A program made the position numbers and the translations under genes. Below, piece after piece: positions 8,601 through 17,762 of a stretch of 64,000 bases of DNA (the stretch's first letter is position 1; every line of letters begins with the position of its first letter). Under the pieces are notes generated by a model. That model was not told the origin of the DNA. It saw only the letters and a list, made by a program, of their open reading frames with translations, and searched no databases. Source of the stretch: CAYNLK01 sp964398055 (GTDB lineage Bacteria; Chloroflexota; Anaerolineae; 4572-78; J111); the NCBI GenBank assembly GCA_964398055.1, contig CAYNLK010000033.1, forward strand, positions 1-64,000. Reading direction: 5' to 3'.

Positions 8601-10004
8601 TTATGGTGTAAAATAGCGCCGGATGATCTCCCGCTTATCCCAGGGATAGGTTAACGGATCCGGCCCCAAATCGGTTTCGGTGTTGGCCGAACTGCGGGCA
8701 AAAGGCGAGTCGGCGGTGCTTTGCTCACCGGCTTCGGCTGCAAGTTCGGCCGGTTGCAGCACCCGGTCCTCCAACTCCGGATCGCTTTCCAACTCCAGCG
8801 GCAACCCTTCAACGGCCAGCCGTTCAGCCTCGGTGGGCGGGCCGGAACCTCCGCCTCCCTCATTACCGGCGCCGGCGCCGTCGCCGCCCTGAGCTTCTTC
8901 CGACTGGGGCGCTTCGGCCTCTTCGGTCTCGGCCATCTCTTCGATCTGGGCTGATTCGGCCTGACCTGGCTCGGGGCCCGCTTCAGGCTGGTTTTCCGGC
9001 GGTGGTTCTGATGTGGGCGCCTGAGCCGTTTCCTGAGGCGACTCCTGGAACGAGTCGAGAGCTTCGGCCAGTTGCTCCAGAGCCTGAGCCGCCCGCTGGA
9101 GATTCTCACCGACCAGGGCCTGGCTGCCGCGTTGCAAAGGTTGGCTCAACGAGGGGGCGCTCTCGCCAATAGCGTCGGCTGCCTCTTGCAGCGACTCACC
9201 CAATCCGGCCCGGGCCTGAGCCGACAACTCGCCCAATTGATCGGCCAGCCGGCGCAAGCTATCGGCCGCGCCGGCCAGATCGCCCCGGTCGAGGGCGTCG
9301 GCGGTGGCCCGGGTAATGGCCCGATCGCGCAGGGCATCAGCCAGCGCCTCGAGCGCGGCCTGCAATTGTTCAGGGGTAGGGTTCTGCGCCGACACCAATT
9401 GGGTAAACGGGGGTGGAAAAAGTTGCGGATTAGGCGGGATGACCTCGTCGGCCACCGGTTCGGCCAGCGGCGGAGGCAGGTCAACCGCCGTCGCCTGGGG
9501 TAGGCGAGGGTTCAGGGCATCGAGCAGCAACATCGCTCCCAGCAGCACCAGTACCCCAATCAGGGCCTGCAGCTCCAGCCAGAACAGCCGGTTGAAGGTG
9601 TGCACCTGCCGGCGCAGCTCGATCACAGTATTGACCGCGTCCTGGAGCAAACGCTGAACGACCAGGTTGTCGGCCTCAGTGGTCATCTGGCTGACCTCAT
9701 AGGCGGTGATCAATTGGTTACGCAGAGCCAACCGTTCATCCAGACGGAAAGCGATTCTGCGCAGACCGATGGGCCGCATCGCCCAGAGCGTTGAGAGCAA
9801 GACCAGCGCCAGCATGGGGTAGAACCAATATTGCCAGCCAACTTGCCAACCTAGCCAGTGATAACCGGCCAGGAACACGGTCGGCACCAACAGGGCCAGC
9901 CAGGCCGTCCGCACCAGCCAATGGATGACTCGCCGCCGCCAAAAGGCCGAACGCAAACGCCGGAGTGATCTAAAGAAGGGGAAATGAGCAGCCCGGGGAC
10001 TCAC
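8601..10004 (-). CDS. Membrane protein with long acidic/Gln-rich coiled-coil tail
   Basis: A 467-residue protein not assigned to a named family with confidence. The N-terminus holds two hydrophobic helices (about 30-50 and 58-75) and a third at about 145-165. Residues 200-300 are Ala/Leu/Gln-rich helices (QLQAALEALADALRDRAITRA and similar) likely to be coiled coil, and 320-400 is an acidic, Glu/Pro-rich disordered tail. The organisation resembles DUF4175-like proteins of VWA/MoxR clusters, but this is inference. Its start overlaps the upstream protease stop by ATGA (10001-10004), so the two are coupled. Confidence 0.6.
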   Translation of the reverse strand: MSPRAAHFPFFRSLRRLRSAFWRRRVIHWLVRTAWLALLVPTVFLAGYHWLGWQVGWQYWFYPMLALVLLSTLWAMRPIGLRRIAFRLDERLALRNQLITAYEVSQMTTEADNLVVQRLLQDAVNTVIELRRQVHTFNRLFWLELQALIGVLVLLGAMLLLDALNPRLPQATAVDLPPPLAEPVADEVIPPNPQLFPPPFTQLVSAQNPTPEQLQAALEALADALRDRAITRATADALDRGDLAGAADSLRRLADQLGELSAQARAGLGESLQEAADAIGESAPSLSQPLQRGSQALVGENLQRAAQALEQLAEALDSFQESPQETAQAPTSEPPPENQPEAGPEPGQAESAQIEEMAETEEAEAPQSEEAQGGDGAGAGNEGGGGSGPPTEAERLAVEGLPLELESDPELEDRVLQPAELAAEAGEQSTADSPFARSSANTETDLGPDPLTYPWDKREIIRRYFTP

Positions 10005-11479
10005 GTAAATTCCACCTCAAGCGGGTTGACGCTGTAACGGCTGACCAAGCGTCGCAGGCCGTTGAAGAGCAACAAGGCCAGGCCAACCGCCAAGAACGCG
10101 TACGCCAGCAAGCTCTGCTTTTGGGCCGATTGCGCCAACAAGCCGGCCCCGTGCTGAGCGGCAGCCTGGTTGTTGAGCGACTGGAGCAGGATGGTTGCCT
10201 CGTAGATTTCATGATCCGCTTCCAAAAAGCGGAGTGATTCCAGCAGTCGTTCGCCACGGTTCAGCCGGTCGAGCGCCTGTTGGCCCAGTTCGGCCCGGTG
10301 AATGTAAATTTGAACTTCGTGGATGCGGTCGCGGTAGCCGAGGGCCTCATAAGCCTCGATGGCGGCGTTGCCGGTGGTAATGGTCAAGGCGTAGTCACTG
10401 GCCTGCAGGGCCTGGCGTGTCTCATCGGCCAGGGCGCCAGCCACCCGGCCCTGATGGGCCTGGGCCAACAGGGCCTCAGCCTTAGCCAGAGTGGCGGCCT
10501 GATTGGTGGACTCGAGCAAACTGATAATCTCCGTCAATTCGGTCTCGGCGTCGGTATAGGCGCCCCGGTTGACCAGCTCGGTCACGCGGCTCAGATCGTA
10601 GGCATAGATGGCATTGATCTGCCAGCGGCCGGCCAAGTATTCCGGCAGGTAGGCTAACCACTCCGTCTCCAACTGGTCGGCCGGCTTGCCATAGGCCGCG
10701 GCTAAAGCGGCTCGATAACCGGGCTGGCGAGCTGAGGCCCGTAGAAACTCAAGCAGGGTCGGCAGGCTGTAGCGATCGACCAAAAACGAGACTACCGATA
10801 GGGATTGGGGATAAGCCACCTGGGGGTCGCTATAAACTTGCCGGGCCTGGTCCAGTTCAGCCCAGGTGAGCAGGCGGCCCTGTTCCTGGGCTTGACGCAG
10901 CAAGGCCGGGTCGGCCGCAGCGCGGGCGTCGGGTCTTTCCAGATATTGGGCTATGCCCTCCTGAAACCCGGCGGTCAGCTTGCCATCCGATAGTTGCGAG
11001 GCAAAGAAGTGAGTCAACTCGTGACGGACGTTATTGACCAGCTCTTCTTCGGTTAGAGTCAGGGTACGGGGGGCGGCAATAGCAATTTCTTCGCGGTTGT
11101 TGAGGGCATGGGCAATCACGCCGGTCAAACGCTCGGCGATGGGGTTGACCTGGTAATAACTTTCCTCGGTGGGAAAGAGGCGCAAATTGATGGGGGTTTT
11201 CAGTTCAACTTCAAAAATGGTGGTTAAGTGATGATAGATATCATCGACAAAGGCGGCGTACTGCTCCGCTTCGGCAACGCCACAAACACAGTCAATTGCC
11301 TTTTCTTCGATTTCAACACTTTCGGCGTAAACGATGAGGAAATTTTCGGTCTTTAACTCGCGCCAGTCGATCCGCCCTACTTGACCCTCTGCCTCGGGTG
11401 TTTGAGCAAAGGCCGGAGCCGGCAACCACAAGCCGAACAGTAAGAGTAGGCCAAACAGGATGAGTAACTTTTTTGGCAA
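10001..11479 (-). CDS. Secreted peptidase MA-like (gluzincin) protein
   Basis: A 492-residue protein starting at a TTG (11477-11479) preceded by GGGGAG eight bases upstream; this gives a clean signal peptide (KKLLILFGLLLLFGLWLPAPAFAQ). Longer in-frame starts would place the signal peptide internally. The zinc motif HELTH (about 153-157) with a downstream glutamate in EGIAQYLE (about 174) fits the peptidase MA / gluzincin family. The C-terminal half is helical, TPR-like (tandem Ala-rich helices 250-430), and a final transmembrane helix ends in a cytoplasmic tail. It is the first gene of the minus-strand cluster with the coiled-coil protein, DUF58 and VWA genes, suggesting work at the cell envelope. 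Confidence 0.75.
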   Translation of the reverse strand: MPKKLLILFGLLLLFGLWLPAPAFAQTPEAEGQVGRIDWRELKTENFLIVYAESVEIEEKAIDCVCGVAEAEQYAAFVDDIYHHLTTIFEVELKTPINLRLFPTEESYYQVNPIAERLTGVIAHALNNREEIAIAAPRTLTLTEEELVNNVRHELTHFFASQLSDGKLTAGFQEGIAQYLERPDARAAADPALLRQAQEQGRLLTWAELDQARQVYSDPQVAYPQSLSVVSFLVDRYSLPTLLEFLRASARQPGYRAALAAAYGKPADQLETEWLAYLPEYLAGRWQINAIYAYDLSRVTELVNRGAYTDAETELTEIISLLESTNQAATLAKAEALLAQAHQGRVAGALADETRQALQASDYALTITTGNAAIEAYEALGYRDRIHEVQIYIHRAELGQQALDRLNRGERLLESLRFLEADHEIYEATILLQSLNNQAAAQHGAGLLAQSAQKQSLLAYAFLAVGLALLLFNGLRRLVSRYSVNPLEVEFT

Positions 11480-11636
11480 AACAGTTTTCTCCCCAAATAG
11501 CGGCAATTTCTGACCGTCCAGATCAAACAAAAAGTACCGTATCGATACTGCTCTGGTGAATGATAAAGTTACTATAGACAGCCGACAGCCGATTGTCAAG
11601 CAATTTAGCCTTGGCCAACCGTCCGCCAGATGTTGG

Positions 11637-11840
11637 TCAGCTCTCTTCTTGACTCTCCGGCTGATCCTGCTCGATTTGCTCAAAGCCGGGACAATAGAAG
11701 AGCGGCAGTACCGGGTACTTACTGAAACGGGGATCGGTTTTGGCCCGGCGGCACATTACAAAATAGTTACCTTTGGCGCTCTTGACTACGTTGACATGTT
11801 TGCAGGCGGCGCACAGGCCGATGGTTGGGGCGAGTTTCAT
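11637..11840 (-). CDS. Small zinc-ribbon-like protein
   Basis: A 67-residue protein with four cysteines arranged CAAC near the N-terminus, then C (in VMCRRAK) and C (in FYCPGF), suggesting one bound zinc ion. The C-terminal tail is acidic and Gln/Glu-rich. The function is unknown. It lies divergent from metV and 157 bp upstream of the protease start; whether it shares that transcript is unclear. Confidence 0.6.
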   Translation of the reverse strand: MKLAPTIGLCAACKHVNVVKSAKGNYFVMCRRAKTDPRFSKYPVLPLFYCPGFEQIEQDQPESQEES

Positions 11841-11880
11841 ACCGGTGAGTCTAGCACGATTTGGCCGGACGCAAAAATTT

Positions 11881-11909
11881 TTGATTTTTCGGCTGGCTCA
11901 TGCTAATAT
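11881..11909 (+). promoter_or_regulatory. Sigma-70-type promoter of metV-metF
   Basis: TTGATT (11881-11886), a 17-bp spacer and TAATAT (11904-11909) lie 42 bp upstream of the metV start. A purine-rich GGGGAG at about 11932 precedes the ATG with a rather long 14-nt spacing. Confidence 0.65.
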
Positions 11910-11950
11910 CATGGCACTAGAATCTAACCCAGGGGAGACTTTTTTTACCC

Positions 11951-12442
11951 ATGAGCTTGCGAAGCTGGCTGCAAAACCACCCACATATGCTCGAACGGCT
12001 CTACCAGGTCAGCGAGCGGCTTTTCTTGGGGCTTGATCCGCTCTGGTCACGGCTGGGCTACCAGCGGGTCGAGCGGCTCATCCAACCGCTTGAAGACCTG
12101 GCCAAAAAAGTCATGTTCGATTGCCGGGTATGTGGGCAGTGTATCTTACATTCAACCGGCATGACCTGCCCGATGACCTGCCCCAAGAATCTGCGCAATG
12201 GGCCGTGCGGCGGGGTGCGGGCCAACGGCCACTGTGAAGTCATCCCCGAGATGAAATGTGTGTGGGTGGAGGCTTACGAACGGTCGCTCGATATGCCCAT
12301 CTACGGCCAGGAAATCAGGCTGATCCAACCGCCGATGAATTGGGAACTCCAGAACAGCTCGGCCTGGGTCAACATGCTGACCGGCGAAGACAAAAAAGTA
12401 CCCCCAGGATGGTATGACGATGACGGAGACCACCAACCCTAG
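11951..12442 (+). CDS. metV: MetV-type zinc protein (methylenetetrahydrofolate reductase C-terminal domain)
   Basis: A 163-residue protein of the MTHFR_C family. The cysteine-rich core CRVCGQCILHSTG...CPMTCPK...GPCGGV...GHCEV...MKCVW is the family signature and should bind zinc. In acetogens MetV is the partner subunit of MetF in 5,10-methylene-THF reduction. That assignment is strengthened here by the 29-bp overlap with metF downstream. No RnfC2 or other partner gene is visible. The pair suggests a Wood-Ljungdahl-like or methyl-branch role, though ordinary methionine synthesis is equally possible. Confidence 0.85.
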   Translation: MSLRSWLQNHPHMLERLYQVSERLFLGLDPLWSRLGYQRVERLIQPLEDLAKKVMFDCRVCGQCILHSTGMTCPMTCPKNLRNGPCGGVRANGHCEVIPEMKCVWVEAYERSLDMPIYGQEIRLIQPPMNWELQNSSAWVNMLTGEDKKVPPGWYDDDGDHQP

Positions 12443-13457
12443 CAACCCCACCAGCAACGGTATGAAAGCCGGTTCCCGGCTGGAGCGGGTGCTGCGCTCC
12501 GGCCGTTTTGCCATCACCGCCGAGCTGAACCCACCCGACAGCGCCGATCCCCAGGCGGTCTATGAGGCGGCGCTGGTGCTGGCCGAGGTGGCCGACGCCA
12601 TCAATGCCACCGACGCCTCCGGCGGCAACGTGCATATGTCTAGCGTGGCCATCTGTGCCCTGCTGACTCGGGCCGGCTACGAGCCGGTGCTGCAAATTGG
12701 CTGCCGCGATCGCAATCGTATTGCCATTCAGGGCGACATCTTGGGCGCGGCGGCGATGGGCGTTAAGAATATCCTCTGTCTAACCGGCGATGATGTTTCC
12801 AACGGCGACCAGCCGCAGGCCAAGCGAGTCTTTGACCTGGACTCGATCCGGCTGCTGCGCACGGCCACAATAATGCGCGATAAGGGCATGTTTCTGAGCG
12901 GGCGCAAGCTGGAGGTCAAGCCGCGGGTTTTTCTGGGGGCCGCGGCCAACCCCTTTGTGCAGCCCTATGATTGGCGGCCGCTGCGGCTGCAAAAAAAGAT
13001 CAAAGCCGGGGCCGACTTTATCCAGACCCAATATTGTTACGACTTGCCCCGCTTCAGAAAATTTATGCAGCAGGTCCGGGATATGGGGCTGCACGAACAG
13101 GTCTTTATCCTGGTGGGGGTTGGGCCGCTCCGCTCGGCCAGGGGCGCCGAGTTTATGCGCAATCGGGTTCCGGGCGTGATCATTCCCGATGAAATTGTGG
13201 AGCGGCTGCACAAAACACCCAAAGAGAAGCAGGCCGCCGAAGGCAAGCAGATCTGCATCGAGATCATTCAGCAGGTCCGGGAGATCGACGGGGTGGCCGG
13301 GGTACACGTGATGGCTTACCGCCAGGAGGAGCTGGTGGCCGAGATCATCCGCGAGGCCGGTTTATTGCCGCGTCCCCGGTTGAGAGAGGAGTCGATTCCC
13401 CGCAGTTTTGAGGGGGAGATGGAAATGCTCCGACGCCAGGCCACGGTGGCCAAGTAG
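12414..13457 (+). CDS. metF: Methylenetetrahydrofolate reductase
   Basis: A 347-residue TIM-barrel MTHFR catalytic subunit, which reduces 5,10-methylene-THF to 5-methyl-THF using FAD. Recognisable parts are FAITAELNPPDSADP (strand 1 with the catalytic Glu), NILCLTGDD (FAD-binding loop), GADFIQTQYCYD (substrate-side Gln) and VGVGPLRSARGAEFM. ATGs at 12414 and 12420 both lie inside metV; 12420 has the better distance to AGGA at 12407-12410. A third ATG at 12462 would avoid the overlap. The gene ends 12 bp before the convergent uvrA stop with no evident terminator. Confidence 0.92.
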   Translation: MTMTETTNPSNPTSNGMKAGSRLERVLRSGRFAITAELNPPDSADPQAVYEAALVLAEVADAINATDASGGNVHMSSVAICALLTRAGYEPVLQIGCRDRNRIAIQGDILGAAAMGVKNILCLTGDDVSNGDQPQAKRVFDLDSIRLLRTATIMRDKGMFLSGRKLEVKPRVFLGAAANPFVQPYDWRPLRLQKKIKAGADFIQTQYCYDLPRFRKFMQQVRDMGLHEQVFILVGVGPLRSARGAEFMRNRVPGVIIPDEIVERLHKTPKEKQAAEGKQICIEIIQQVREIDGVAGVHVMAYRQEELVAEIIREAGLLPRPRLREESIPRSFEGEMEMLRRQATVAK

Positions 13458-13469
13458 TAATATCGGCCT

Positions 13470-16457
13470 CTACTGCTTGGCCAACACCCGCCGCAGCCAT
13501 TGGCCGGTATAGCTATCTGGGCTGGCTGCAACCTGCTCCGGCGTACCGGCGGCTACAATCCAGCCGCCACCGTGGCCCCCCTCCGGCCCAATGTCGATCA
13601 CCCAATCGGCCGCTTTGATTACATCCAGGTTGTGCTCGATGACAATGACCGTATTGCCGGCGTCGACCAGCCGGCTCAATACGGCCAGTAACCGTTCGAT
13701 GTCGGCAAAATGGAGGCCGGTCGTTGGTTCATCCAGAATGTAGAGAGTTTTGCCGGTTGAACGGCGGCTCAACTCTTTGGACAGCTTGATCCGTTGGGCC
13801 TCGCCGCCGGAGAGGGTGGTGGCCGGTTGGCCCAGGGTAATGTAACCCAATCCCACGGCGTGGAGCGTAGCCAGTTTGTTGCGGATGGCCGGGATGTTGG
13901 AAAAGAAATCCAGGGCCTCGTCCACGGTCATATCCAGCGCCTCGGTAATATTCTTGCCTTTGTAGGTGATTTGCAGGGTTTCGCGGTTGTACCGCTGGCC
14001 GTGGCAAATCTCACATGGCACGTAGACGTCGGGCAAGAACTGCATCTCGATCTTGATGATGCCATCGCCCTGGCAGGCTTCACAGCGCCCCCCTTTGACG
14101 TTAAAGCTGAAGCGGCCGGACTTGTACCCCCGGATTTTACTCTCCGGCAGGCTGGCATACAGCTCCCGCAGCGGCCCAAAAAGAGCCGTATAGGTGGCCG
14201 GATTGCTGCGCGGCGTCCGCCCGATAGGGCTTTGGTCAATGTCGATGACCTTGTCGATCTGTTCGATCCCTTCCAGCCGGTCGTGCCGTCCGGGCCTGGC
14301 CGTAGCCCGGTACATCAACTGAGCCAGCTTCTTGTAAAGAATTTCAATGACCAGGCTGCTCTTGCCGCTGCCGCTAACGCCGGTCACGGCGATGAATTTG
14401 CCCAGCGGCAGGCGCACATCGATGTTTTTGAGGTTATTTTCCCTGGCTCCGTGGATGATAATTTCGTGGCCGTTGCCGGGTCGCCGGCTGGCCGGGATGG
14501 GGATGGTCCGCTCCCCCCGCAGATACCGGGCCGTCAGCGAGGTGCTCTCGGCCAGAAAACTGTCGCGGGCGGCCGACCAGACCACCTGACCGCCATGCTT
14601 GCCCGCGCCCGGCCCCATATCGACAATCCAATCGGCGCTGCGAATGGTGTCCTCGTCGTGCTCCACCACCAACACGGTGTTGCCCAGGTCGCGCATCCCC
14701 TTGAGCGTTTTGAGCAGCCGCTCGTTGTCACGCTGGTGAAGGCCGATGCTAGGCTCGTCCAGAATGTAGAGGCAGCCCATTAAGCGGGAGCCAATCTGAG
14801 TGGCCAGCCGGATGCGTTGCGACTCGCCGCCGGATAGGGTGTTGGCGGCCCGGTTCAAGGTAAGATAGTCCAGACCCACATCGCGCATAAACTGCAAACG
14901 GGTCATAATTTCTTTGAGGATTTGGTCGGCGATGAGCAGTTGCCGCTCGGTCAAGGCGACCGCCGACCCATTCACCAGGCTCAGGGCAGGCCGCTGACCA
15001 CCGGCTACTGCATTGTCTCCCCTGCTCCCCTGCTCCTCTGCTCCCCCACTGGTTTCCCGTCCGCTCAAGGTTCTAAACCAATCCAAAGCCTCGGTAACGG
15101 CCAAAGCGGTAACCTGGTGAATGCCCAAGCCGGCTACTGTTACCGCCAGCGCCTCAGGCCGCAGGCGCTGCCCGCCGCAAGCCGGGCAAGTGCGGGTCGA
15201 CATATACCGCTCGATTTCGCTGGTCACCACACTGTTGCCGCTGTTGGCCGCCTCTTTGTAGCGCCGCTGTAACTGAGGAATGATCCCTTCGTAGGTGGTG
15301 CGGTAGGTGCGTTGTTGGCCTTCGGCATTGTAATAGCTCAGGGTGATCTGGTCGCCGGCCTTGCCGCCGTACAGGATGAGGTCTTTCTGTTTGGGATTGA
15401 ATTCGGCCACGGGGGTGTCCAGTGGCAGGTTGTAATGATCGGCGACGGTGGCAATCAACCGGGCATAGTAGCCGTTCTGGTGACTCTGGCTCAGCTTGGC
15501 CCACGGTCTGATGGCGCCCTGGGCCAGCGTCTTGTCCGGGTTCAGCACCAGTTCAGGATCAACTTCCAGCCTGACCCCCAGACCGTCGCAGGTGGGGCAG
15601 GCGCCATGGGGACTGTTAAAGCTAAAAGTGCGCGGTTCAATTTCCGGCAGGCTGATGCCGCAGTGAAGGCAGGCAAAATGCTCGCTAAATAGTTTATCCC
15701 AGGGCTTGTCGGGATCGGTCACGTCGGTAATAACCAGCGCGCCGTTGCCCAACTTGATCGCGGTCTCGACCGAGTCGGCCAGACGAGCGGCGTCTTCACC
15801 GCGGCTGGAACCGTTCTGGTGGCGGATGATCAGCCGGTCAACAATGACCTCGATGGTGTGCAATTGGCCTGGTTCTAATTCAAATTCATCGTCAAGGTCG
15901 CGGATACGGTTATCGACGCGCGCCCGGACAAAACCGGCTTTACGGATATCTTCAAAAACAGCCTTGTGGCTGCCTTTGCGATCTTTGGCCAACGGGGCCA
16001 GAATCATCACCCGGCTGCCGTCGGGCTTTTCCAGAATGGCGTCCACAATCTGCTGGGTGGTCTGCACGTTGACCTCGCGGCCGCACAGGTGGCAGTGGGG
16101 CGTACCCACGCGGGCGTACAGCAGCCGCAGATAGTCATAAATCTCGGTCACTGTGCCAACCGTAGAGCGAGGGTTGTGACTGGCCCCTTTTTGGTCGATG
16201 GAGATGGCCGGGCTTAACCCCTCGATTTGATCGACGTCGGGCTTGTCCATCTGCCCCAAAAACTGGCGGGCATAGGCCGACAGACTCTCAACATAACGGC
16301 GTTGACCTTCGGCGTAAATGGTATCAAAGGCCAGGCTGCTTTTGCCGCTGCCGGACAGCCCAGTAATGACGACCAATTGATCGCGGGGAATCTCCAGGTC
16401 GATATTTTTTAGGTTATGTTCGCGGGCGCCGCGAACCACTAACTTCTTTTGGGTCAT
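13470..16457 (-). CDS. uvrA: Excinuclease ABC subunit A
   Basis: A 995-residue UvrA, the damage-recognition ATPase of nucleotide excision repair. Two ABC modules are complete: Walker A GLSGSGKS and GVSGSGKS, signature motifs LSGGESQRIRLA and LSGGEAQRIKLS, and zinc modules CHLCG, CTACGG-type (CPACGGQRL) and CEACQGDG...CEIC. The start MTQKKLVVRG at 16457 is chosen because UvrA proteins begin here; an upstream in-frame codon at 16520 adds residues with no family counterpart. An in-frame low-complexity insertion (ETSGGAEEQGSRG) lies before the second ATPase half. UvrB and UvrC are not in the window. Confidence 0.97.
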   Translation of the reverse strand: MTQKKLVVRGAREHNLKNIDLEIPRDQLVVITGLSGSGKSSLAFDTIYAEGQRRYVESLSAYARQFLGQMDKPDVDQIEGLSPAISIDQKGASHNPRSTVGTVTEIYDYLRLLYARVGTPHCHLCGREVNVQTTQQIVDAILEKPDGSRVMILAPLAKDRKGSHKAVFEDIRKAGFVRARVDNRIRDLDDEFELEPGQLHTIEVIVDRLIIRHQNGSSRGEDAARLADSVETAIKLGNGALVITDVTDPDKPWDKLFSEHFACLHCGISLPEIEPRTFSFNSPHGACPTCDGLGVRLEVDPELVLNPDKTLAQGAIRPWAKLSQSHQNGYYARLIATVADHYNLPLDTPVAEFNPKQKDLILYGGKAGDQITLSYYNAEGQQRTYRTTYEGIIPQLQRRYKEAANSGNSVVTSEIERYMSTRTCPACGGQRLRPEALAVTVAGLGIHQVTALAVTEALDWFRTLSGRETSGGAEEQGSRGDNAVAGGQRPALSLVNGSAVALTERQLLIADQILKEIMTRLQFMRDVGLDYLTLNRAANTLSGGESQRIRLATQIGSRLMGCLYILDEPSIGLHQRDNERLLKTLKGMRDLGNTVLVVEHDEDTIRSADWIVDMGPGAGKHGGQVVWSAARDSFLAESTSLTARYLRGERTIPIPASRRPGNGHEIIIHGARENNLKNIDVRLPLGKFIAVTGVSGSGKSSLVIEILYKKLAQLMYRATARPGRHDRLEGIEQIDKVIDIDQSPIGRTPRSNPATYTALFGPLRELYASLPESKIRGYKSGRFSFNVKGGRCEACQGDGIIKIEMQFLPDVYVPCEICHGQRYNRETLQITYKGKNITEALDMTVDEALDFFSNIPAIRNKLATLHAVGLGYITLGQPATTLSGGEAQRIKLSKELSRRSTGKTLYILDEPTTGLHFADIERLLAVLSRLVDAGNTVIVIEHNLDVIKAADWVIDIGPEGGHGGGWIVAAGTPEQVAASPDSYTGQWLRRVLAKQ
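15017..15047. repeat. CTCCCCTG tandem repeat inserted in uvrA
   Basis: Four imperfect units of CTCCCCTG are inserted in frame in uvrA, encoding a Gly/Glu/Gln/Ser-rich loop between conserved segments. The insertion leaves the reading frame intact and falls in a surface-loop position before the SVALTERQ-like region. Confidence 0.6.
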
Positions 16458-16627
16458 TTCGTCACTTTTTTCAGTTGCCTCGGATGAAATTATTACGGTC
16501 AAGGGTGGGGAATAGCGCATGTAAAAAAATCAAACTGATACTTTACCAGCATCGTTGAATTTTCGCAAGGAAAATCCGCGCCCTGCCAGTTATTTTTAAT
16601 TATTGTCAAGCTGGCTTGTAATGAAAA

Positions 16628-17521
16628 TTGTGGCTCAAGTATCCGCAAATCAAAGCTTTCTGGGCTGAGTACAGGGCCAGTGTGCGCCGCCAGTGGGAAC
16701 AAGAAACCATCAAAGTTCAGCAAGCAGCCAGCACGTTGAAGCAGCAAGGACAAGAAGTGACCAAAACGGCCATAAGTCAGCTGATAGGTCAGGATCGGGA
16801 GAATTTGAAACAACATTACCCGGCGGTATGGGCCGTTATGGTCAGTCTTTGTGAAAATGGCCCAACGACCAGGTCAGCAATGGTGCGAAAGAAGCGCCCA
16901 GATGATCATACTCCACCCTATCGACGTGAAGCTGAATTGGTTCACGCCGTCCAACAAGCCATTGCCCAGCTACAGCGGGCGGGCAAACGAGTAACCCGGG
17001 ATGCTATTGCTGAGTTAGTTGGGATGCCGGCCGATAGCTTGATCTACTATCCTCAGATTAGAGCCATTCTCCGGGCCAACAAGCCTGAATCCTGACGTTA
17101 TCAAGGTGAAGCCCTTCTCCTGGCTCAAGTTCAGCAGATTGTGGCTCGGTTGGAAGGGACAAATGCCCGCCTGTCTCGAGCCGTTGTAGCTCGGCAAGTG
17201 GGACTGACCAGCTGTGGCCTCAAATATTATCCCCGGATCAATTCGTTTGTGGCTGAACAGGTTGCCAAGTATCAGCAGCAGCAGGCTGAAAAACGGCGAC
17301 AGCGTGAAACGGAGTTAGTCTCTCAAGCGCAACAAGTCATTGCGCTGTTGGCGACCAGTGGCAACCGCTTGACCCAGACAGCCATCAGGGAGATGATCGG
17401 GCTTTCCCTATCGCAGTTGGAGCAATATCCTCGGGTCAAAGCATTACTTCAACAAGTTACTCAGCCGGCAGGTTCAGCCAGACATGGGTATAAAAAGGGC
17501 TTGCCCCATCGAATCTTCTGA
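16628..17521 (+). pseudogene. Broken helix-turn-helix repeat protein (TniQ/TnsD-like tail)
   Basis: One reading frame encodes about four units of roughly 60 residues, each with the pattern ...A...L...G..VT..AI..LVG......L..YP.I... (for example TRDAIAELVGMPADSLIYYPQIR and LTQTAIREMIGLSLSQLEQYPR). The frame is interrupted by a single TGA at 17093-17095 with the repeat homology continuing directly beyond it, so this is one gene with a nonsense change. The first unit is truncated by an upstream stop at 16622, so the N-terminal part is lost. Such HTH repeats resemble the C-terminal arms of TnsD/TniQ target selectors or AraC/TetR-like repeats; that link is inference. Confidence 0.65.
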
Positions 17522-17673
17522 CGTAAGATAAGAAATAACCGGATAGTGTGCACACGAGGCGCCACCGGCGAATGTTGCGAGCACTCACCGGCGGCTAACC
17601 CCGCCAACTGGCCTAGCAGTTGACCAGGCTGGTTTCTATTCTATCATAGCTTTTGTGGTAGCTCAAAGATTCC
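17522..17673 (+). other. Unexplained structured intergenic region
   Basis: There is no open reading frame. The sequence has repeated CACCGGCG blocks, a CAACTG/CAGTTG inverted repeat (about 17609-17626) and ends 1 bp before a strong plus-strand terminator. This could be an unclassified small RNA or merely the decayed tail of the HTH-repeat gene. Confidence 0.35.
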
Positions 17674-17718
17674 AAACGGTCACTCCTGCCTGTATGGCGG
17701 AGTGACCGTTTTTGTTTT
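17674..17718 (+). terminator. Strong rho-independent terminator
   Basis: A perfect 13-bp stem (AAACGGTCACTCC at 17674-17686 with GGAGTGACCGTTT at 17699-17711) and a 12-nt loop run into TTTTTGTTTTG. It points rightward, yet the only plus-strand unit upstream is the broken HTH-repeat gene plus the structured region. Confidence 0.85.
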
Positions 17719-17734
17719 GTCGCTATTCAGCTCA

Positions 17735-17762
17735 GGGCGGAGCGTTAAACCACGCTCCGCCC
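17735..17762. repeat. GC-rich hairpin
   Basis: A perfect 11-bp inverted repeat GGGCGGAGCGT / ACGCTCCGCCC with a 6-nt loop. Only a weak AATTTT follows on the plus strand. It may be a second terminator or a dispersed palindrome; the remaining 17763-18008 holds no gene that can be supported. Confidence 0.6.

Noticed and set aside
2594..11000. Long plus-strand frames opposite the VWA/DUF58 cluster
   Set aside because: They are Arg/Pro/Gly-rich antisense shadows without family features or ribosome-binding sites; the minus-strand frames carry the motifs.
16499..16816. Minus-strand frame over the HTH-repeat gene
   Set aside because: It overlaps the uvrA start and reads antisense to the repeat-coding frame, with no protein features.
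17093..17095. In-frame TGA in the HTH-repeat gene as a selenocysteine codon
   Set aside because: tRNA-Sec exists, but the TGA falls in a linker between DNA-binding-like repeats with no redox context, and only a weak stem follows it. A nonsense mutation is simpler.
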